Part shown: positions 40,360 through 50,809 of the stretch, one piece after another
Layout of the letters: every line of letters begins with the position of its first letter
Numbering within the stretch: position 1 is the first letter of the stretch
DNA from: Blastochloris viridis
Lineage (GTDB): Bacteria; Pseudomonadota; Alphaproteobacteria; Rhizobiales; Xanthobacteraceae
Reading direction: 5' to 3'
Length of the DNA stretch: 64,000 bases
Assembly: GCF_001402875.1 (NCBI RefSeq)
Contig: NZ_CP012946.1
Coordinates: forward strand, 846,001-910,000
Translations under genes and position numbers: made by a program
Notes under the pieces: generated by a model
What the model saw: the letters and a program-made list of their open reading frames with translations, nothing else
Databases searched by the model: none
Told to the model about the DNA's origin: nothing

Positions 40360-41121
40360 GTGCCAGTTCCGCCGCTTCGCCTCGGCGTCAATATCGACCA
40401 CGTCGCAACGCTGCGGAATGCCCGCGGCGGCGCCCACCCCGACCCGGTGCGGGCGGCCCACGCCGTGCTGGCGGCTGGCGCCGACGGCATCACCTTCCAC
40501 CTGCGCGAGGATCGCCGTCACATCCGCGATGACGACGTCCGTCGCCTCAAGGCCGAGATCGCCGCGCCGCTCAATTTCGAGATGGCGGCGACGGCGGAGA
40601 TGATGGCGATCGCGCTTGCCACCCGGCCGCATTCCTGCTGCCTGGTGCCGGAGCGGCGCGAGGAGCGCACCACCGAGGGCGGGCTCGACGTCGAGGCCGC
40701 CCGCGCGGCGCTCGCGCCCTATGTCGGCCGTCTGGTCGAGGCCGGCATCCAGGTGTCGCTGTTCATCGCCCCCGACCCGGTGCAGATCGCGGCGGCGGCG
40801 GCGGTGGGCGCGCCGGCGATCGAGTTCCACACCGGCCACTGGGCCGACTTCGTCACCGCCGGGCAAACCGTGGAGGCCGAGGCGGAGTTCGCCCGCATCA
40901 TCGCCGGCGCCCGGCAGGCCCATGCGCTCGGCATCGAGGTCCATGCCGGCCACGGCCTCGACTGCGCCACCTCCGAGACCATCGCCGCCGTTGCCGAGAT
41001 CGTCGAGCTCAACACCGGCCATTTCATCATCGGCGAGGCGGTGTTCGAGGGGCTTGCCGCGGTCATCGGCGCCATGCGCGCGGCGATGGAACGCGGCCGC
41101 AGCCGGGCGGTGACGGCATGA
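40360..41121 (+). CDS. pdxJ: Pyridoxine 5'-phosphate synthase
   Basis: A 253-residue TIM-barrel enzyme that makes pyridoxine 5'-phosphate from 1-deoxyxylulose 5-phosphate and 3-amino-2-oxopropyl phosphate. It contains [33 protein letters not shown] and [12 protein letters not shown], plus [14 protein letters not shown] at 40360 with GGAGG 5 bases upstream is the likely start. Its stop overlaps the acpS ATG (ATGA). Confidence 0.95.
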   Translation: MPVPPLRLGVNIDHVATLRNARGGAHPDPVRAAHAVLAAGADGITFHLREDRRHIRDDDVRRLKAEIAAPLNFEMAATAEMMAIALATRPHSCCLVPERREERTTEGGLDVEAARAALAPYVGRLVEAGIQVSLFIAPDPVQIAAAAAVGAPAIEFHTGHWADFVTAGQTVEAEAEFARIIAGARQAHALGIEVHAGHGLDCATSETIAAVAEIVELNTGHFIIGEAVFEGLAAVIGAMRAAMERGRSRAVTA

Positions 41122-41531
41122 TTCTCGGCCTTGGCTCCGACCTGATCGACATCCGCCGCGTCGAGAAGACGCTGGAGCGCCACGGCGAGCGCTTCATCGC
41201 GCGGGTTTTCACTGCCGTTGAGCGTACCGCAGCGGAACGCCGGGTCGGCCCGGCGGCCACCTATGCCAAGCGCTTCGCCGCCAAGGAGGCCTGCGCCAAG
41301 GCGCTTGGCACCGGCATCCGGGCCGGGGTGTTCTGGCGCGACATGGGGGTGGTCAACCTGCCGGGCGGCCGGCCCACCCTCAAGCTGACCGGTGGCGCCG
41401 CAGCCCGCCTCGCGGCGATGACGCCGCCGGGCTACGAGGCCCGCATCGACCTGACACTGACCGACGACTATCCGCTGGCCAGTGCCGTCGTCATCATTTC
41501 GGCGGTTCCGCTCCCAACCGCCGGCGCTTGA
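41118..41531 (+). CDS. acpS: Holo-[acyl-carrier-protein] synthase
   Basis: A 137-residue 4'-phosphopantetheinyl transferase that activates acyl carrier protein. [26 protein letters not shown] holds the metal-binding Asp, and [19 protein letters not shown] holds the Glu and Lys of the active site. Translationally coupled to pdxJ and followed by lepB, the usual rhizobial order. Confidence 0.95.
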   Translation: MILGLGSDLIDIRRVEKTLERHGERFIARVFTAVERTAAERRVGPAATYAKRFAAKEACAKALGTGIRAGVFWRDMGVVNLPGGRPTLKLTGGAAARLAAMTPPGYEARIDLTLTDDYPLASAVVIISAVPLPTAGA

Positions 41532-41598
41532 TTGCGTCACCGGCCGTCCTGAGGCTATACGAGCCCTCGGGACGCGACCGGCGTCGAGAACCAGGATC

Positions 41599-42351
41599 AT
41601 GAACGTGTCGACCGAAACCACCAAAAAGGGCGGTATTGGCGAGGCTCTGCGCGTCCTCGTGCAGGCGCTGCTGATCGCGCTCGTCATCCGGACGGTCCTG
41701 TTCCAGCCCTTCAACATCCCGTCGGGATCAATGAAGGAGACGCTGCTGATCGGCGACTACCTGTTCGTGTCGAAATTCAGCTACGGCTACAGCCGGTTTT
41801 CGATCCCGTTCTCGCCCAAACTGTTCTCCGGGCGGATTTTCGCCAGCGAGCCGCAGCGCGGCGATGTGGCGGTGTTCCGCAATCCGAAGCAGGACGACGC
41901 CGATTTCATCAAGCGGGTCATCGGCTTGCCGGGCGACCGCATCCAGATGGTCGACGGCGTGCTGCATATCAACGGCGAGCCGGTGAAGCGTGAGCGCATC
42001 GACGACTTCCTGGGCGAGGACGCCGAGGGTCGCCGCGTTCCGGTCGCGCGCTATCGCGAGACGCTGCCGAACGGCGTCACCCACACCACGCTCGACATGG
42101 TCGAGAACGGCTTCTACGACAACACCAAGGTTTATGTCGTTCCGGCCGGCCACTATTTCATGATGGGCGACAACCGCGACAACTCCACCGATTCGCGGGT
42201 GGAGAGCGCGGTGGGGCCGGTGCCGTTCGAGAATCTGATCGGCCGGGCCGAGGTCATCTTCTTCTCGATCGAAGAGGGCAAGTCGGCCTGGGCGATCTGG
42301 GAGTGGCCGTGGTCGGTCCGCTGGAGCCGGGTGTTCAAGCTGGTGCGATGA
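41599..42351 (+). CDS. lepB: Signal peptidase I
   Basis: A 250-residue inner-membrane peptidase that removes signal peptides. One N-terminal membrane helix (about 18-36). The catalytic Ser is in FNIPSGSMKETLLIGDYLFV, the catalytic Lys in DFIKRVIGLPGDRI, and box E is YFMMGDNRDNSTDSR. The ATG at 41599 gives the right length. Its stop overlaps the rnc start. Confidence 0.95.
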   Translation: MNVSTETTKKGGIGEALRVLVQALLIALVIRTVLFQPFNIPSGSMKETLLIGDYLFVSKFSYGYSRFSIPFSPKLFSGRIFASEPQRGDVAVFRNPKQDDADFIKRVIGLPGDRIQMVDGVLHINGEPVKRERIDDFLGEDAEGRRVPVARYRETLPNGVTHTTLDMVENGFYDNTKVYVVPAGHYFMMGDNRDNSTDSRVESAVGPVPFENLIGRAEVIFFSIEEGKSAWAIWEWPWSVRWSRVFKLVR

Positions 42352-43061
42352 GTCGAAAGCGCGACAATCTTGGACAGTTCGAAACCAGCATCGGTTATGT
42401 CTTTGCCGACCGTTCGCTGTTGGAGCTAGCGCTGACCCATGTCAGCGCCGCCAGCGGCGTGCGGGCCAGGCTCGACAGTTATCAGCGGCTCGAATTCCTG
42501 GGCGACCATGTGCTGGGCCTTGCGGTGTCGGCGATGCTCTATCGCGCCTTCCCCGACGCCGAGGAGGGCGAGCTGTCGCAACGCCTCGCCGATCTGGTGC
42601 GCAAGGAGGCCTGCGCCGAGGTGGCGCTGGCTTGGCAGGTCGGCCCCCACATCCGGCTCGGCCCCGGCGAGATCCAGACCGGCGGCCGGCGCAAGGCGGC
42701 GATTCTCGCCAACATCTGCGAATCGGTAATCGGCGCGGTGTTTATCGATGGCGGCTACGGCCCGGCCGAGCAGTTCATCGAGCAGCACTGGTCCGGGCGG
42801 ATGCTGAAGCCGGTCAATCCGGTGCGCGACGCAAAGTCCGCGTTGCAGGAATGGGCGCAGGCGCGCGGCCTGCCGCCGCCGGTCTACCGGGTGACCGACC
42901 GGGTCGGACCCGATCACTCACCGCGATTTACCATCCAGGTCGAACTGCCGGGCCTGCCGACCGTTGAGAGCGGCGGCCGCAGCAAACGCCTCGCCGAGCA
43001 GTCCGCCGCCGAGGAATTCCTGATCCGGCAGGGCGTGATCCGGGCGCCATCCGATGCATGA
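42348..43061 (+). CDS. rnc: Ribonuclease III
   Basis: A 237-residue double-strand RNA nuclease for rRNA processing. The active-site signature YQRLEFLGDHVLGLAVSAML is present; the usual D after GD is H here (GDHVLG in place of GDAVLG or GDSVLG), outside the metal ligands. ESVIGAVFIDGGY provides the second acidic pair. The dsRNA-binding domain at the end includes DAKSALQEWAQARGLPPPVYRV. ATGA overlap with lepB, and its end overlaps era. Confidence 0.95.
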   Translation: MSRKRDNLGQFETSIGYVFADRSLLELALTHVSAASGVRARLDSYQRLEFLGDHVLGLAVSAMLYRAFPDAEEGELSQRLADLVRKEACAEVALAWQVGPHIRLGPGEIQTGGRRKAAILANICESVIGAVFIDGGYGPAEQFIEQHWSGRMLKPVNPVRDAKSALQEWAQARGLPPPVYRVTDRVGPDHSPRFTIQVELPGLPTVESGGRSKRLAEQSAAEEFLIRQGVIRAPSDA

Positions 43062-43068
43062 GGACGTG

Positions 43069-43986
43069 ATGCCTGAAACACTGCCCGTCGCGCGCCGCTG
43101 CGGCTTCATCGCGCTGATCGGTGCGCCCAACGCCGGCAAATCGACGCTGGTCAACGCCTTGGTCGGCGCCAAGGTCGTGATCGTCACCCACAAGGTGCAG
43201 ACCACGCGGGCGCTGGTGCGCGGCATCGCCCTCGAGGGCGATGCCCAGCTGGTGTTGATCGATACCCCCGGCATCTTCCCGCCCAAGCGGCGGCTCGACC
43301 GCGCCATGGTCTCCACCGCCTGGAGCGGCGCTGCCGATGCCGACATGGTCTGCCTGCTCATCGACGCCCGCCGCGGCGTCGATGAGGAGATCGAGGCGAT
43401 CCTCGGCAAGCTGAAGCAAGTCAGCCATTCGCTGGTGCTGGTGCTGACCAAGGTCGACGTCGTCGCCGACAAGCCCCGGCTGCTGGAACTGGCGGCGGAC
43501 CTCAACGTCCGCCTGCCGTTCGAGGCCACCTTCATGGTGTCCGGCGCCACCGGCAGCGGCGTCGACGAACTGCGGAGCTGGCTGGCGCAGCGCGTCCCCG
43601 CGGGGCCGTGGCATTACCCCGAGGATCAGGTGTCCGACGCGCCGCTGCGCAGCCTGGCCGCCGAAATCACCCGCGAGAAGCTGACGCTCCGGCTCCACGA
43701 GGAACTGCCCTACCAGTCGACGGTCGAGACCACCTCCTGGCAGACCCGAAGCGACGGCTCGGTGCGGATCGAGCAGACCGTCTTCGTCGAGCGCGAGAGC
43801 CAGCGGAAGATCGTGCTCGGCAAGGGCGGCGAGGCCATCAAGGCGATTTCGATGGCCGCGCGCAAGGAGATCGCCGAGGCGGTCGACGCCAAGGTGCACC
43901 TGTTCCTGTTCGTCAAGGTGCGCGAGGGCTGGGGCAACGACCCCGAGCGCTATCGCGAGATGGGGCTGGAGTTCCCGCGGGAGTGA
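43069..43986 (+). CDS. era: GTPase Era
   Basis: A 305-residue GTPase that binds 16S rRNA and aids 30S assembly. G1 is IGAPNAGKSTLVNAL, G3 DTPGIFPPK, G4 LTKVD, and the C-terminal KH domain holds ERESQRKIVLGKGGEAIKAI. The ATG at 43069 has GAGGA 4-5 bases upstream; the ATG at 43054 inside rnc is an alternative. Coupled to rnc. Confidence 0.95.
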   Translation: MPETLPVARRCGFIALIGAPNAGKSTLVNALVGAKVVIVTHKVQTTRALVRGIALEGDAQLVLIDTPGIFPPKRRLDRAMVSTAWSGAADADMVCLLIDARRGVDEEIEAILGKLKQVSHSLVLVLTKVDVVADKPRLLELAADLNVRLPFEATFMVSGATGSGVDELRSWLAQRVPAGPWHYPEDQVSDAPLRSLAAEITREKLTLRLHEELPYQSTVETTSWQTRSDGSVRIEQTVFVERESQRKIVLGKGGEAIKAISMAARKEIAEAVDAKVHLFLFVKVREGWGNDPERYREMGLEFPRE

Positions 43987-44012
43987 GCACCTCGCCACCC
44001 CGGACGGCGTTT

Positions 44013-44056
44013 TCGTCGTCCCGGCCAAGCAGACTCAGCCGCTTGCCCGGGATGAC
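44013..44056. repeat. Single element B hairpin between era and ccp
   Basis: cgtcgtcccggccaagc is paired with gcttgcccgggatgac between convergent stops at 43986 and 44085. Probable bidirectional terminator. Confidence 0.5.
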
Positions 44057-44084
44057 TGGTGCGGAGCTCAAGCCCAAAGCCTCC

Positions 44085-45119
44085 TCACTTCGGCAGGGGC
44101 GTCTTGGTGGTGCTGACCGGCAGGATTGGCAACTCGACCCGCGGCTGCTCGCCGGTGAGTGAGCAGAGGAAGGCGGTGATTGCCTCGATCTCCGGATCGT
44201 TGAGCTTGGTGCCGAGCTGGCTGGTGGCCATGATCGCCACCGCCTGTTTCAGGTCCCACACCTTGCCGGAATGGAAATAGGGGGCGGTGAGGGCGATGTT
44301 GCGCAGCGGCCCGGCGCGAAACACGTAGTCGGCATCGGCGGTCTTGGTCACCTCGAACCGGCCGCGGTCCTTGGCCGGCAGGATGTCGGCACCCGGCTTC
44401 TCCACCACGCCGAACGGGTAGTACGCCTCGCCGCCGACATTGACGCCGCTGTGGCAGGCGACGCAGCCCTTGTCGACGAACAGGCGGAGCCCGGTCTTCT
44501 CGGTGGCGTCAAGCGCGTCGAGCTTGCCTTCAAGGAACTGGTCGAACCGCGAAGCCGGGGTGATCAGGGTGGCCTCGAACGCCTCGATGGCGCGGGCGAG
44601 GTTGTCGAAGGTCACCGGCTGGGCCTCATTGGGGAAGGCCGATTTGAACTTGGCGACGTAGGTCGGGATGCTGAGCAGCGTCTCCTCGACCACCTTGGGC
44701 GTATTGTTCATCTCGACGCCGGCCTGGATCGGCCCCTTGGCCTGGGTCTTGAGATCGCTGGCGCGGCCGTCCCAGAACTGGGCGATGTTGAACACTGCGT
44801 TGAGCACGGTCGGGGCGTTGCGCGGCCCCTTGGCCCAACCATGGCCGATCGAAGTCTCCAAGTTGTCGTCGCCGCCCATCGACATATTGTGGCAGGTGTT
44901 GCAACTGATCAGATGAGACGCCGACAAGCGCGGATCGAAGAACAGCATTTTGCCGAGCTCGACCTTGTCGTGAGTCACCGCATTGTCCTTGACGGCGGGG
45001 ACGAGCGAGGGGATCGGCTTGAAGTGGGACTTGGCATCCTTCATCAGCGATTGGTCGTCGGCCGCGACCGGTATGGTGATCCAGGCGAAAATTGCGGTCG
45101 CCAGCAGTACGGATTTCAT
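44085..45119 (-). CDS. Diheme cytochrome c peroxidase (CcpA/MauG family), periplasmic
   Basis: A 344-residue enzyme with a signal peptide (MKSVLLATAIFAWITIPVAA). Two haem sites: C73-NTCH77 and C219-VACH223. The family motif AGPLRNIALTAPYFHSG is near the end, as is GLRLFVDKGCVACH. It reduces hydrogen peroxide with electrons from small cytochromes; a MauG-like oxidation role is possible. It is read against era and recO and splits a pair that is normally adjacent. It may protect a periplasm busy with Fe and haem redox. Confidence 0.92.
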   Translation of the reverse strand: MKSVLLATAIFAWITIPVAADDQSLMKDAKSHFKPIPSLVPAVKDNAVTHDKVELGKMLFFDPRLSASHLISCNTCHNMSMGGDDNLETSIGHGWAKGPRNAPTVLNAVFNIAQFWDGRASDLKTQAKGPIQAGVEMNNTPKVVEETLLSIPTYVAKFKSAFPNEAQPVTFDNLARAIEAFEATLITPASRFDQFLEGKLDALDATEKTGLRLFVDKGCVACHSGVNVGGEAYYPFGVVEKPGADILPAKDRGRFEVTKTADADYVFRAGPLRNIALTAPYFHSGKVWDLKQAVAIMATSQLGTKLNDPEIEAITAFLCSLTGEQPRVELPILPVSTTKTPLPK

Positions 45120-45377
45120 GACTCCCCCCGTGAGCTTGGGTCGCTTGATGCGAACGAGTATTAGAATAACTTAAAAGAAAGCGCAGGCTTTGCGTTGGAT
45201 CAAGCGCGGCGCTCCGTAGCGTCCCTGATTGGGCGGGTGGCGAGCGGATATTTCGGCAGGCAGGTGCCGTTTTGGTCTCTCGCCGACTTTTGCCGGTGCC
45301 CGGGCGGCCGGGGTGGCCTTGGATGACATCGCGCGGCAGCAGATGTCGCTGGCCGGTCATCCGGGGTATGAAACGCC

Positions 45378-46097
45378 ATGGATTGGACCGACGTCGGCCT
45401 CGTCATCGGCGCCCGCACCCACGGGGAAACCAGCGTCATCCTGGAACTGATGACGCTGGCCCATGGCCGCCATCTCGGCATGGTGCGCGGCGGCCGCTCG
45501 CGAAGGTTCGCTGCGGTGCTCCAGCCCGGCAACACCGTGCAGGCGACGTGGCGGGCCCGGCTCGACGAGCATCTCGGCACCTACACGGTGGAACCGCAGG
45601 TGCAGCGCGCCGCGACATTGATCGCGACGCCAGCGGCGACGTTCGGCCTGCAGCACGTTGCTGCTCTGCTGCGGCTGTTGCCGGAGCGCGATCCGCACCC
45701 CGACCTCCATGCCGCCGCCGAACGGGTGGTCGGCCAACTGACCGAGCCGATGCTGGCGGCGGCGCTGCTGGTGCGGTTCGAACTCGGCGTTCTGGCCGAC
45801 CTCGGCTTCGGCCTCGACCTCGACGCCTGTGCCATGACCGGGGTCCGCACCGACTTGAGCTATGTTTCGCCCAAGACCGGTCGGGCCGCCTCGCGGACCG
45901 CGGGCGCGCCGTGGGCCGACAAGCTCCTGGTGCTGCCGGCCTTCCTCACTGGAACGGCGGAGATGCCGACCGCCGCCGACATCGCCGCAGGCTTCGCCCT
46001 GACCGGCTATTTTTTTGCCCGCCGCGTTTACGAGCCGCGGGGCCTGGCGGTGCCGCACGAGCGGGAGGCATTCCTGCGCGCGCTCGCACTGGTCTGA
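45378..46097 (+). CDS. recO: DNA repair protein RecO
   Basis: A 239-residue protein that loads RecA in the RecFOR pathway. The N-terminal OB-fold region has MDWTDVGLVIGARTHGETSVILELMT and HGRHLGMVRGGRSRRFAAVLQPGN. The helical C-terminal part has LRLLPERDPHPDLHAA and FELGVLADLGFGLDLDACAMTG; full zinc cysteines are not seen. Length is normal. Confidence 0.93.
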   Translation: MDWTDVGLVIGARTHGETSVILELMTLAHGRHLGMVRGGRSRRFAAVLQPGNTVQATWRARLDEHLGTYTVEPQVQRAATLIATPAATFGLQHVAALLRLLPERDPHPDLHAAAERVVGQLTEPMLAAALLVRFELGVLADLGFGLDLDACAMTGVRTDLSYVSPKTGRAASRTAGAPWADKLLVLPAFLTGTAEMPTAADIAAGFALTGYFFARRVYEPRGLAVPHEREAFLRALALV

Positions 46098-46283
46098 GGG
46101 ACAGCGCCTATGGCCGGAGCACTGCCGCGGGGCCACATTCCAGCGGAGCCTTCACGGCAATTGCGCAGGGTGGCGAGATGGTCTGAGTGTCCCGACGATC
46201 TGCGAGGCGGGTTCCGGGAGGTCTTTTCGTAATCCCGGAGACGGACCGTCCATCTCCCGAATGTCGAGCGACCGGAACCGTTC

Positions 46284-46748
46284 ATGCTCTATGACGCCTT
46301 CAAAACCCTGCACATTTTCGGGATCATCGCTCTGGTCGGCAATGTCGGCGTTACCGCCTTCTGGAAGGTGTTCGCCAACCGCACCGGCAATCCCCAGGTC
46401 ATCGCCTTCAGCCAGCGCCTCGTCACCATCACCGATTTCGTGTTCACCGCCGGCGGCATCGTGCTGGTCTATCTCGGCGGGTTCGGCGCGGCGTGGGCCA
46501 GCGGCCTCGACCCGTTCAAGGGCTGGCTGCTGTGGGGCCAGATCCTGTTCTTGGTGTCGGGCGGCATCTGGATCGCGGTGCTGGTCCCCGCCCAAATCCG
46601 CATGGCGAAACTGGCGCAGCGCTTCGCCGCCGGCGGCGACATCCCCGATGCCTACTGGCGGGACAACCGGCGTTGGCTGGTGTGGGGCGTGGTTAGCGTC
46701 TGCCCGCTGCTGGTCGGCATCTGGGTGATGGTCGCCAAACCACTTTGA
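46284..46748 (+). CDS. DUF2269 family membrane protein
   Basis: A 154-residue protein with four hydrophobic segments, starting MLYDAFKTLHIFGIIALVGNVGVTAFWKVFANRTG and carrying a conserved WKVFA/N-T type loop and a WLLWGQILFLVSGGIW helix. The family (DUF2269) has no settled function. Separated from the next small membrane gene by about 70 bp; possibly co-transcribed. Confidence 0.82.
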   Translation: MLYDAFKTLHIFGIIALVGNVGVTAFWKVFANRTGNPQVIAFSQRLVTITDFVFTAGGIVLVYLGGFGAAWASGLDPFKGWLLWGQILFLVSGGIWIAVLVPAQIRMAKLAQRFAAGGDIPDAYWRDNRRWLVWGVVSVCPLLVGIWVMVAKPL

Positions 46749-46816
46749 CGCAGCAGAGCATCGGAACGCCCGGCCAAGACCGGCGTTGGCTGGTGAAGAA
46801 ATGCGGGAGCTTTCCC

Positions 46817-47077
46817 ATGTCGTTTCACCGTTTGATCATGTTTCTGATCTTTCTCACGGCACAGGCCATGGTGTTCGGCCTGGGAACGGCTGTCGTCGTG
46901 ATTACGCCGTCCTTGATGGAGAACGGCAACGTCTGGCTGCCGGTGGTGAATGTGTCGTCGTTCGTGATCGCGGCGGTGGCGGCGTGGCTGATCACGCCAG
47001 TCGTTCGTGCACGCTACGCCGCCAAGCGGCGCGTGGCGGTGCTGGCCGAGACGACGCGGCCCGATCGGGCGGCGTGA
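46817..47077 (+). CDS. Small two-helix membrane protein (unknown function)
   Basis: An 86-residue protein with two membrane helices (LIMFLIFLTAQAMVFGLGTAVVVIT and VVNVSSFVIAAVAAWLIT), followed by a basic tail. GGAG lies about 8 bases before the ATG. The family is not recognised. It follows the DUF2269 gene on the same strand and converges on the SEC-C gene. Confidence 0.65.
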   Translation: MSFHRLIMFLIFLTAQAMVFGLGTAVVVITPSLMENGNVWLPVVNVSSFVIAAVAAWLITPVVRARYAAKRRVAVLAETTRPDRAA

Positions 47078-47160
47078 TCGAACGCGGCGTGTCGGATCGG
47101 ACGGCTGTGCGATGGCGCGGCGGCGCCCTGGAGACGGACGCCGCGCTTCGACCTCACGGC

Positions 47161-47976
<816 letters not shown>

Positions 47977-48338
47977 CGGCAGCACTCCAGATCGGGAAGG
48001 CGTCATCCCGCCTCGCGCCGGTCGCGCGAACCATAGCCAACCACGCGAAATCTGCCCAGCCGGTCGGTAACGCCGGCGGCCGGACCGGCTCACGCCGGCC
48101 CGACCGTTTTGATCGCGGGCAATACAGGCGCGCGGTGCGCTGCAACATGGCGCTGGCCAGGCCGGGCCGATCGCGGCACGTTACCGGCCAAGTTGACGCT
48201 TGGGCCGGCAAGTCGACACGCCGCCGAATACGTGGAGACCACGGACGACGGTCAAGGCCAACTTCGCCCGTGCATTTGACATGCAATGTCTGTTACTGTC
48301 AGATGCTGGCGTCGTTGCACAGCGTAGGCATAACCTTG
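47977..48338. promoter_or_regulatory. Divergent intergenic region upstream of a hybrid kinase
   Basis: About 360 bp between the SEC-C gene (leftward) and the kinase gene (rightward). In-frame starts exist upstream of the kinase, but the sequence before 48339 reads like non-coding, Arg/Ser-rich frame. It contains atttgacatgcaatgtctgttactgtc near 48275-48301, AT-rich and a possible promoter. Confidence 0.3.
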
Positions 48339-50771
48339 ATGCCGAGAGTCGACGTCACCAGTTGGCACAGTCCCGCCGGCGACCACGTGATGGCGGGGCC
48401 GATCCAGGCGTTCGATTGGGCATCGACCCCGCTCGGGCCAGTCGAGTCCTGGCCTTCGCGCCTTCGCTGTCTGGTTTCCCTTCTGCTCGAGACCTGTCAG
48501 CCGGCCATGATCGGCTGGGGTCCCGACCTGATCGCGATCTATAACGACGCCTTCGTGCCGCTGCTCGGCGACCACCATCCCGACGCGCTCGGCCAGCCGT
48601 GGTCGGCGGCGTGGGCGGCCGCCTGGGGCGATGCGTTCGTGCGCCATCGTCCGCTGGTCGCGGCGGCGATGGCCGGCGACGCCCGGCAACTCCTCGACCA
48701 GCCGCTGTCGGCGCCGGGCCAGCCGGAGCGCTGGTACAGCTTCGCCTGGACGCCGCTGCGCGACGACACCGGCGCCGTCGTCGGCGTCTATTGCACCGCA
48801 ACCGACACCACGGAGACGGTCGAGGCGAAGGCGGCGCTGCGGGCCAGCCAGGACCAGCTTGCCCGCGAGGTGGCGGCGCTGTCGCGGCTGAGCGAGGCCA
48901 GCTCGCGGCTGTGGCGGACCTCGACGTTGCGCGAGGGGCTGGACGAGATGCTCGGCGCTGCCATCGACCTGCTCGGCGCCGACAAGGGCACCGTGCGATT
49001 GCTGGACAGCTCGCGCAGCGTGCTGACGCTGGCGGCGCAGCGTGGCTTCGATCCGGCGTTCGTCGCCCGTTTCCAGGACGTGCGGCTGGAGGACGACGCC
49101 ATCGGCCGCGCGCTGCACGCCGGCAAGCGCATCGTGATCGAGGACGTCGCGACCGGCCCCGACTTTGCCGCCTACCTGTCGTTTGCCGCCGGTGTCCGCG
49201 CGGTGCAGACCACGCCCTTGATCAGCCGCGACGGCAAGCTGCTGGGCGTGCTGTCGACCCATTTTCGCACCGTCTATCGGCCGGCCGAGCAGGACCTGAA
49301 GCGGCTCGATCTCTACGCCCGCCAGGCGGCGGGGTTCATCGCCCGCGTCCGCACCGACGATGCGCTGCGCGCGAGCGAGGAGCGGTTGCGCGCCATCGTC
49401 GACACTGCGGTCGACGCCATCATCGTTATCGACGAGCGCGGCGCCATCCAGTCGATCAACCCGGCGGGCGGGCGCATCTTCGGCTACGAGCCCGACGAGC
49501 TGATCGGCCGCAACATATCGGTGCTGATGACCGAGACCGACCGCTCGGGGCACGATGGCTTCCTGCGCAGCTACCTCAACACCGGCAAGGCCAAGATCAT
49601 CGGCATCGGCCGCGAGGTGGAGACGCGCCGCAAGGATGGCTCGGTGTTCCCCTCAGACCTCGCCATCGCCGAGTGGCGCCACGCCGGCAAGCGCTATTTC
49701 ACCGGCACCATTCGCGACATCACCGAGCGCAAGCGCCACGATGACCAGATCAAGCTGCTGCTGCGCGAGGTGAACCACCGCGCCAAGAACATGCTGGCCC
49801 TGGTGCAGGCGATCGCGCGGCAGACGGTGGCGACCGGGCCGCAGGATTTCGTCAAGCGGTTCGAGGAACGCATCTACGCCCTGGCCGCCGGCCAGGATCT
49901 GCTGGTCAAGACCGAGTGGAAGGGCGCCGACCTCGACCGGCTGGTGCGCTCCCAACTGGCGCATTTCGCCGATCTGATCGACGATCGCATCACGCTGGCC
50001 GGCGGGCCGCTGTTCATCTCGGCCCTGGCCGCCCAGGCCATCGGCATGGCGCTGCACGAACTTGCCACCAACGCCGGCAAGTACGGCGCGCTGTCGGCCG
50101 ACGGCCGGGTCGAGATCGCCTGGCGGCTGGAGCAGGCGGGCGGCGACAGCGCGTTCGTGATGAGCTGGCGCGAGCATGGCGGGCCGCCGGTGTCGCCGCC
50201 GCGGCAAACCGGGTTCGGCACCACGGTGATGGGGCGGATGGCGGAGCTCAGCCTCGCCGGCCACGTCGAGCTGAGCTATCCGCCCGAGGGGCTGGTGTGG
50301 CGGCTGCGCTGCCCGGCGGGCAAGCTGCTGGAGGGCGGGCGGCCCGGTGCCAGTGCCGGCGCGGGCGCTGCGGCGCGGGCCGGCGAGGCCACCGGCGCGC
50401 GACCGCGGGTGCTGGTGGTCGAGGACGATGCGCTCATCGCTCTGGAGATTGCCGAGGCGCTCACCGAGGCCGGGTTCGATGTGGTCGGGCCGGCGATGGC
50501 GGTCGGGCCGGCGCTGGAGCTGATGGAAACGATCGGCTGCGATGCCGCGGTGCTCGACATCAATCTCGGCAGCGAGACCTCCGAGCCGATCGCGCACGGC
50601 CTGCAGCGCAGCGGCAAGCGGTTCGTCACGCTGTCGGGCTCTGCGCGCGAGCAGCACCCGGTGGCGTTCCGCGGCGTGCCGGCGCTGGCCAAGCCGCTGC
50701 GGCCGCAGGCACTGGTGGCGGAGCTCCGGCGGATGATCGCCACTGGCGAGATCGGCACGCGGCGTCCGTAG
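48339..50771 (+). CDS. Hybrid sensor histidine kinase: PAS-GAF-PAS-HWE kinase-receiver
   Basis: About 810 residues, cytoplasmic. N-terminal PAS-like region (about 18-160, FDWASTPLGPVESWPSRL), a GAF domain (about 190-345), and a second PAS (about 350-470). HWE/HisKA_2 kinase: phospho-His H480 in REVNHRAKNMLALVQAIARQT, N box LHELATNAGKYGALS, then WREHGG. C-terminal receiver has D740 in VLDINLGS. The second PAS has H405 in the pattern GHDGFLRSYLNTG-IIGIGREV, which aligns with the haem His and nearby Arg of FixL. HWE kinases often answer light, oxygen or stress. The start is uncertain: 48390 is another ATG. Confidence 0.88.
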   Translation: MPRVDVTSWHSPAGDHVMAGPIQAFDWASTPLGPVESWPSRLRCLVSLLLETCQPAMIGWGPDLIAIYNDAFVPLLGDHHPDALGQPWSAAWAAAWGDAFVRHRPLVAAAMAGDARQLLDQPLSAPGQPERWYSFAWTPLRDDTGAVVGVYCTATDTTETVEAKAALRASQDQLAREVAALSRLSEASSRLWRTSTLREGLDEMLGAAIDLLGADKGTVRLLDSSRSVLTLAAQRGFDPAFVARFQDVRLEDDAIGRALHAGKRIVIEDVATGPDFAAYLSFAAGVRAVQTTPLISRDGKLLGVLSTHFRTVYRPAEQDLKRLDLYARQAAGFIARVRTDDALRASEERLRAIVDTAVDAIIVIDERGAIQSINPAGGRIFGYEPDELIGRNISVLMTETDRSGHDGFLRSYLNTGKAKIIGIGREVETRRKDGSVFPSDLAIAEWRHAGKRYFTGTIRDITERKRHDDQIKLLLREVNHRAKNMLALVQAIARQTVATGPQDFVKRFEERIYALAAGQDLLVKTEWKGADLDRLVRSQLAHFADLIDDRITLAGGPLFISALAAQAIGMALHELATNAGKYGALSADGRVEIAWRLEQAGGDSAFVMSWREHGGPPVSPPRQTGFGTTVMGRMAELSLAGHVELSYPPEGLVWRLRCPAGKLLEGGRPGASAGAGAAARAGEATGARPRVLVVEDDALIALEIAEALTEAGFDVVGPAMAVGPALELMETIGCDAAVLDINLGSETSEPIAHGLQRSGKRFVTLSGSAREQHPVAFRGVPALAKPLRPQALVAELRRMIATGEIGTRRP

Positions 50772-50809
50772 GGCTGCGCCACGGCAGGCGCCCGCGCCAT
50801 CCCCGCCGC

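Noticed and set aside
48339..50771. FixL orthologue
   Set aside because: The kinase is of HWE type with N-terminal PAS-GAF and a fused receiver; only one PAS resembles FixL and two haem-pocket positions differ.
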